A stretch of 18,498 nt of DNA from Proteobacteria bacterium UBA4457 (lineage in GTDB: Bacteria; Pseudomonadota; Gammaproteobacteria; Ga0077536), in contig DGOV01000085.1 of the NCBI GenBank assembly GCA_002390205.1, forward strand, positions 1 through 18,498, given 5' to 3'. A program made the position numbers and the translations under genes. Below are positions 15,423 through 18,498 of this stretch, in pieces. The notes below the pieces were generated by a model that was not told the DNA's origin, did not search any database, and saw nothing but the letters and a program-made list of their open reading frames with translations. Every line of letters begins with the position of its first letter. Positions within the stretch are counted from its first letter, which is position 1.

Positions 15423-15731
15423 CTACTTTACAACAGCAGCACCTGAGTCTTGTATACCCTTATTGTCTACTGATGAGAAGCTGATGGTGTCTCCCACACT
15501 CGGACCTTTAAGTTGAAAAGAAAGGTACGGGTTCTTTGACACTGCTGGACCTAGATTGGAGCGAAAAACTTCTTTCCCTTCCCACCTTCCGACTACTTCA
15601 GTAATGTGATAGGCAGGGATCTTATTGCCAGTTTCGGCATCGACTCGTAAGCCTGTTTCCATTATGTGTTTAATTAGAAGCTTGACTTGTACTTTCTCGC
15701 CTCGTAATTTCGCCTTTCCTTTTATTGCCAT
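15423..15731 (-). CDS. soxZ: Sulfur carrier complex subunit SoxZ
   Basis: SoxZ is the scaffold partner of SoxY in the SoxYZ carrier. The 102-residue protein begins MAIKGKAKLRG and shows the SoxZ signatures LIKHIMETGLR (about 20-30), IPAYHITEV, VSKNPYLSFQLKG and SFSSVDNKG. I chose the ATG at 15731 instead of one at 15755. The shorter form matches SoxZ N-termini, has GGAGGA 7 nt upstream, and avoids overlapping the soxY tail. No signal peptide is present, as expected for SoxZ, which is exported with SoxY through Tat. It begins 4 bp after the soxY stop. Confidence 0.95.
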   Translation of the reverse strand: MAIKGKAKLRGEKVQVKLLIKHIMETGLRVDAETGNKIPAYHITEVVGRWEGKEVFRSNLGPAVSKNPYLSFQLKGPSVGDTISFSSVDNKGIQDSGAAVVK

Positions 15732-15735
15732 ATTA

Positions 15736-16191
15736 TTATCCTCCACATCCGCCAATAGTTACTTTTACTTCCTGTGTTGCTGTATAAACTGTTCCTCCAG
15801 AATAAACAGCGGCAACGACATTAGATGTTTTCCCCATTTTAATTCGCGTTGAAACTGCAGCCACTATATATGGACTTAGTTCAAAAGTAGCCGCTAATGG
15901 ATTAGGATTTCCTTCAACATAGATACTGATGCTTTCAACATTCTCAATGTCAGTCGACACCGAGATAGGAACGACGGCACCGTTTTCAGCGATGTCAGGC
16001 ACTTTTAACTTGACCAAATCACTTGCCTGCGGAGGATGGCCGTAAAGCTCACCAATTGCTTTGTCAATCTCAGTGCTCATGAACGCCTCTTCGGGCCAGC
16101 TTGCAAAAAGCTTACCAGAGAGTATAGGAAGAGACAGGCAACAACCAAATGATTTAAGTAAGATTCGCCGGGATTGATTGAGTAAATTCAT
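15736..16191 (-). CDS. soxY: Sulfur carrier protein SoxY
   Basis: SoxY carries the sulfur intermediate covalently on a cysteine at the end of a flexible arm. The 151-residue protein starts with a Tat signal (SRRILLKSFG, about residues 7-16) and ends in the diagnostic GGCGG, with Cys149 as the carrier residue. The body has the immunoglobulin-like pattern VPISVSTDIENVESISIYVEGNPNPLAA split over about 72-100, as in other SoxY. Length is typical. It lies 43 bp after soxX and 4 bp before soxZ. The Tat signal serves both SoxY and SoxZ. Confidence 0.96.
   Translation of the reverse strand: MNLLNQSRRILLKSFGCCLSLPILSGKLFASWPEEAFMSTEIDKAIGELYGHPPQASDLVKLKVPDIAENGAVVPISVSTDIENVESISIYVEGNPNPLAATFELSPYIVAAVSTRIKMGKTSNVVAAVYSGGTVYTATQEVKVTIGGCGG
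15739..15744 (-). promoter_or_regulatory. Ribosome binding site of soxZ, inside the end of soxY
   Basis: GGAGGA on the minus strand, 7 nt before the soxZ ATG at 15731. It overlaps the codons for the last soxY residues, coupling the two genes. Confidence 0.6.
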
Positions 16192-16234
16192 ATTAAAGTA
16201 CCATTAGTGAAAATTGCTGTTATTCATCGATTAA

Positions 16235-16669
16235 CTAAAGCGTATAAAGATAGTCCACTATCTTAGAAATTTGATCCTCGTTCAATAGCCCGTGCAACCC
16301 AAATGGGGGCATTATGGAATCCTCATTGCTCAATAGAGAATTAGAAATTTGCTGCGTCAATTTTTGCGGGTTCGGGAATCTCTCTTTCATAGCAAAAAGA
16401 GGTGGCGCCAAATTACCCGACATTGTCCCTAAGCCTATTGCATGACAAGCGAGACAATTGCCACTCTTCCTGTCAAATGCGAGTTTCTCACCCTGCTCTA
16501 CTCGAGTGGTTTCAATGTCGAGAGTACCTTTGGATAGAGCGTATGTCGAGCTGAAACTAATAAGGGAAAACATTATTGATCTGAAAAGATATACCCTGCA
16601 ACGAGCCAATGAAAATATTTCTGTCATTTTAAGAAAAGGTATCAACAAGAAAAAGTTTGTTTTGTTCAC
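16235..16669 (-). CDS. soxX: Sulfur oxidation c-type cytochrome SoxX
   Basis: SoxX is the monoheme partner of SoxA and accepts the electrons released when thiosulfate is bound to SoxY. The heme motif is CLACH (Cys72, Cys75, His76) in GNCLACHAIG. Family features include GNLAPPLFAMKERFPNPQKL and the Met-ligand motif MPPFGLHGLL, ending DYLYTL. The start is uncertain. A GTG at 16669 overlaps the soxD stop (GTGA), but the resulting leader has two hydrophobic parts. An ATG at 16627 would leave a single signal peptide ending TYALS. I report the longer form because of the coupling overlap. The order soxD-soxX-soxY places it in one operon. Confidence 0.9.
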   Translation of the reverse strand: MNKTNFFLLIPFLKMTEIFSLARCRVYLFRSIMFSLISFSSTYALSKGTLDIETTRVEQGEKLAFDRKSGNCLACHAIGLGTMSGNLAPPLFAMKERFPNPQKLTQQISNSLLSNEDSIMPPFGLHGLLNEDQISKIVDYLYTL

Positions 16670-17604
16670 CTTGCCATCATTACCATATAATCTACAACTG
16701 CTTTGACCTCAGGATCAGAGAGGCTTGAATTACCACCTTTAGCAGGCATATATCCACTTGTACCAAGATACCCATTTATCGCATGCTCATACAAACTAGT
16801 GATCCCTAATTCCAGCCGCACTCCCCACGCTTTTTTGTCTCCAAGTATTGGAGAGCCCGATAGACCTGCATCATGGCAAACTGCACACGACTGAACATAT
16901 GTTGAAAGAGCAACTGCTTGGGCCGACGGCATTGCCGTTTTACTGTCGTTATTGTCTGACATTTTTTTTAAGGTAACTTTAGGGGTGACGTCTAAGTTTG
17001 CGGTATCCCAAGCCAGGTTTGAATCTGCCGAGATACAGTCAACCATGCAGCGGGTATTATGTACATCTGGTCTAGGATCATTCACAAAGTGGGGCTGGTT
17101 GGGGAGGACAATTGTAGGCAAATTTTTATGTGTAAGGACAAAATCTTCGTCAATCAAATCATTTAAAAATAATATGTATGCTGTCAAAGAATATACTTCA
17201 TCGTCAGTCAGACTCTGGGGTTGCAAAAAAGGCATTGCTCTATGTATGTAATCCCATAACGTGGACACATAAGGCCAATAGGAACCAACAGTTTTCTCTG
17301 GTCGAACATCGCTTAGCGTACCAAAACCACCTGCAAGTTTTGGCCATCTACCCTCTCCTTCACCAAAGCTACCATGGCAAGACGCGCATTTTTCTTCGTA
17401 TAAATCTTCTCCTGATAGGGCTTTCCCTGAACCTACTGGGAGACCCAGGCCATCTGGGCGCACATCGATATCCCATCCTTCTATCTGTACTAGAGAAGCG
17501 GGTTGACCAATATCGAATTTTAATACTTCCGAAGCCGAGATGCCGCAAGAGAGACCTGCCGTTAAGACAAATATAAACCAAACAGATCTAGCTTCTTTGC
17601 GCAT
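16666..17604 (-). CDS. soxD: Sulfane dehydrogenase diheme cytochrome subunit SoxD
   Basis: SoxD receives electrons from the molybdenum protein SoxC during oxidation of SoxY-bound sulfane sulfur. The 312-residue protein has a signal peptide (about 1-24, ending CGISASE). Two cytochrome c domains carry CASCH (Cys73, Cys76, His77) and CAVCH (Cys240, Cys243, His244). Family phrases are VRPDGLGLPVGSGKA before the first heme, LPNQPHFVNDPRPDVHNTRC between domains, and GYMPAKGGNSSLSD near the end. It is somewhat shorter than the Paracoccus protein (about 380 aa as I recall). It overlaps soxC by 17 bp at its start and soxX by 4 bp at its end, which argues for one transcript. Confidence 0.94.
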   Translation of the reverse strand: MRKEARSVWFIFVLTAGLSCGISASEVLKFDIGQPASLVQIEGWDIDVRPDGLGLPVGSGKALSGEDLYEEKCASCHGSFGEGEGRWPKLAGGFGTLSDVRPEKTVGSYWPYVSTLWDYIHRAMPFLQPQSLTDDEVYSLTAYILFLNDLIDEDFVLTHKNLPTIVLPNQPHFVNDPRPDVHNTRCMVDCISADSNLAWDTANLDVTPKVTLKKMSDNNDSKTAMPSAQAVALSTYVQSCAVCHDAGLSGSPILGDKKAWGVRLELGITSLYEHAINGYLGTSGYMPAKGGNSSLSDPEVKAVVDYMVMMAR

Positions 17605-18498
17605 TTTTCACTTCACCAGTATGTGATAATTGCCAAGTTTGAATTGAATTTTTGTGATAAATGGAATTGAGTCCTCTGACCGCTCGCAGCTGTTCTAGAG
17701 TGGGCTGGACATACCCTGTCTCATCAATTGCCCTACTTTGTATGAGTTTGGGTGACCCGTCCCAGTTCCAATTGAAACCAAACCGGGTCAGAGCCTTATC
17801 TAGAACTAAGCCTTTCAAATTAGCCGGTTGCCAGGAAATCCCTCCATCAAAACTCACATCCACATGTTTGATTTTCCCTCGACCTGACCAAGCAACTCCT
17901 TCTATCTCATGAAAACCCTTGTTTTTTAATGGGTTCTCTGGACAAATTGAGGTGATTACTGAGTTTGCTTCTTGTACCCAAGTAAATTGACGCGCGCTAC
18001 CATCGGGCATCACGTCTGTATATTTTGATGTCTCTTCTCTCAGATGCCAGGGTTTGTCTCCTAACTCGATCCGACGAAGCCATTTAACTGAAGTGTTTCC
18101 TTCCCAGCCTGGATTTACTAACCTGATTGGGTAGCCTTGCTCAGGTCGGATCATTTCCCCATTTTGGGCATAAGCTACTATTACATCATCTAAAGCTTTT
18201 TCAATTGGGATACTCCGCCCCATCGCTGCCCCGTCGGCACCTTCTGCCAGGATCCATTTAGCGGTCTTCTTAACCCCAACCTCAGCGAGTAATGTTGACA
18301 ACCGAACGCCAGTCCACTCGCTACAACTTAACATCCCATGAGTAAATTGAAGGGCTTCCATTTGTGGACCACGCCACTCCATCCCCCCGTTTGCGGGACA
18401 TTCGATGAAGCGTATCTCAGTGACGGACGGGAAACGTGCCAAGTCGTCCATGTCAAAGATCAAAGGGTTGTCGCAAAGGCCATGGATCATCAAACGAT
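17588..18498 (-). CDS. soxC: Sulfane dehydrogenase molybdenum subunit SoxC, 3' part
   Basis: SoxC is the sulfite-oxidase-family molybdoprotein of SoxCD, which oxidises the sulfane sulfur left on SoxY by six electrons. The frame stays open to the right edge (codons for RLMIHGL at the end), so the N-terminus with its Tat signal is outside the window. Seen here are the Mo-cofactor region FIECPANGGMEWRG, with the likely Mo-ligand Cys, then THGMLSCSEWTGV, LAEGADGAAM, EQGYPIRLVNPGWEGNTSVKW and the dimerisation domain with VDVSFDGGISW. The canonical ECSGN is ECPAN here, but the Cys is kept. Its presence implies full oxidation of thiosulfate to sulfate without obligatory sulfur-globule formation. It overlaps soxD by 17 bp. 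Confidence 0.95.
   Translation of the reverse strand, partial: RLMIHGLCDNPLIFDMDDLARFPSVTEIRFIECPANGGMEWRGPQMEALQFTHGMLSCSEWTGVRLSTLLAEVGVKKTAKWILAEGADGAAMGRSIPIEKALDDVIVAYAQNGEMIRPEQGYPIRLVNPGWEGNTSVKWLRRIELGDKPWHLREETSKYTDVMPDGSARQFTWVQEANSVITSICPENPLKNKGFHEIEGVAWSGRGKIKHVDVSFDGGISWQPANLKGLVLDKALTRFGFNWNWDGSPKLIQSRAIDETGYVQPTLEQLRAVRGLNSIYHKNSIQTWQLSHTGEVKNAQRS

Noticed and set aside
15732..15755. Longer soxZ starting at the ATG at 15755
   Set aside because: The extra eight residues overlap soxY and do not match SoxZ N-termini. The ATG at 15731 has a good ribosome site.
16952..17576. Antisense open frames of about 100-130 codons across soxD
   Set aside because: SoxD on the opposite strand has both heme motifs and family signatures. 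The antisense frames carry none.
1..18498. tRNA or rRNA genes, CRISPR arrays, insertion sequences, integrases or toxin-antitoxin pairs
   Set aside because: I looked for cloverleaf-like segments, regular direct repeats with spacers, and transposase motifs and saw none in the window.

Overview
The window is a bacterial sulfur-oxidation island. It carries most of a periplasmic Sox (thiosulfate-oxidising multienzyme) system, a flavocytochrome c sulfide dehydrogenase (fccAB), and a set of less familiar accessory genes. The sequence is moderately AT-rich. The gene content (soxCD with soxK, a monoheme SoxA, fccAB, an AlkB-type membrane oxygenase or desaturase, a DhlA-like haloalkane dehalogenase) suggests a free-living, probably marine gammaproteobacterium. 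That taxonomic placement is inference: there is no rRNA or marker gene here.

Layout, left to right. (1) 2-583 (+): the 3' part of a histidine-box membrane di-iron enzyme, cut by the window edge. (2) 643-5199 (-): a likely three-gene operon, transcribed leftwards: an exported rhodanese/metallo-beta-lactamase-like fusion, a cytoplasmic molybdopterin oxidoreductase, and a MetX-like alpha/beta hydrolase. (3) 5379-6188 (+): an exported alpha/beta hydrolase. A 342-bp gene-free stretch with three inverted repeats follows, then a decayed NapC/NirT-type multiheme cytochrome gene (6531-7062). (4) 7230-9185 (+): fccA-fccB. (5) 9289-9801 (-): a SoxW-like thioredoxin. (6) 10020-10922 (+): haloalkane dehalogenase. 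(7) 11008-18498 (-): the sox cluster, transcribed leftwards as soxC(partial)-D-X-Y-Z-A-K, a ferredoxin/FAD reductase, a possible 24-codon ORF, and soxB.

Working model. SoxXA(K) loads a reduced sulfur compound onto the GGCGG cysteine of SoxYZ. SoxB hydrolyses off the terminal sulfate, and SoxCD oxidises the remaining sulfane sulfur. With all of these present, thiosulfate can in principle go completely to sulfate. FccAB oxidises sulfide and passes electrons to cytochrome c. SoxW probably keeps the SoxY thiol or periplasmic disulfides reduced.

The points that stand out are: (a) the MBL-like domain of the rhodanese fusion has lost its HxHxDH metal motif but kept the later ligands; (b) a NAD(P)H-type 2Fe-2S reductase sits inside the sox cluster with no partner oxygenase beside it; (c) a catalytically intact-looking haloalkane dehalogenase is wedged between soxW and soxB; (d) a napC-like gene next to fccAB is broken by at least five lesions.
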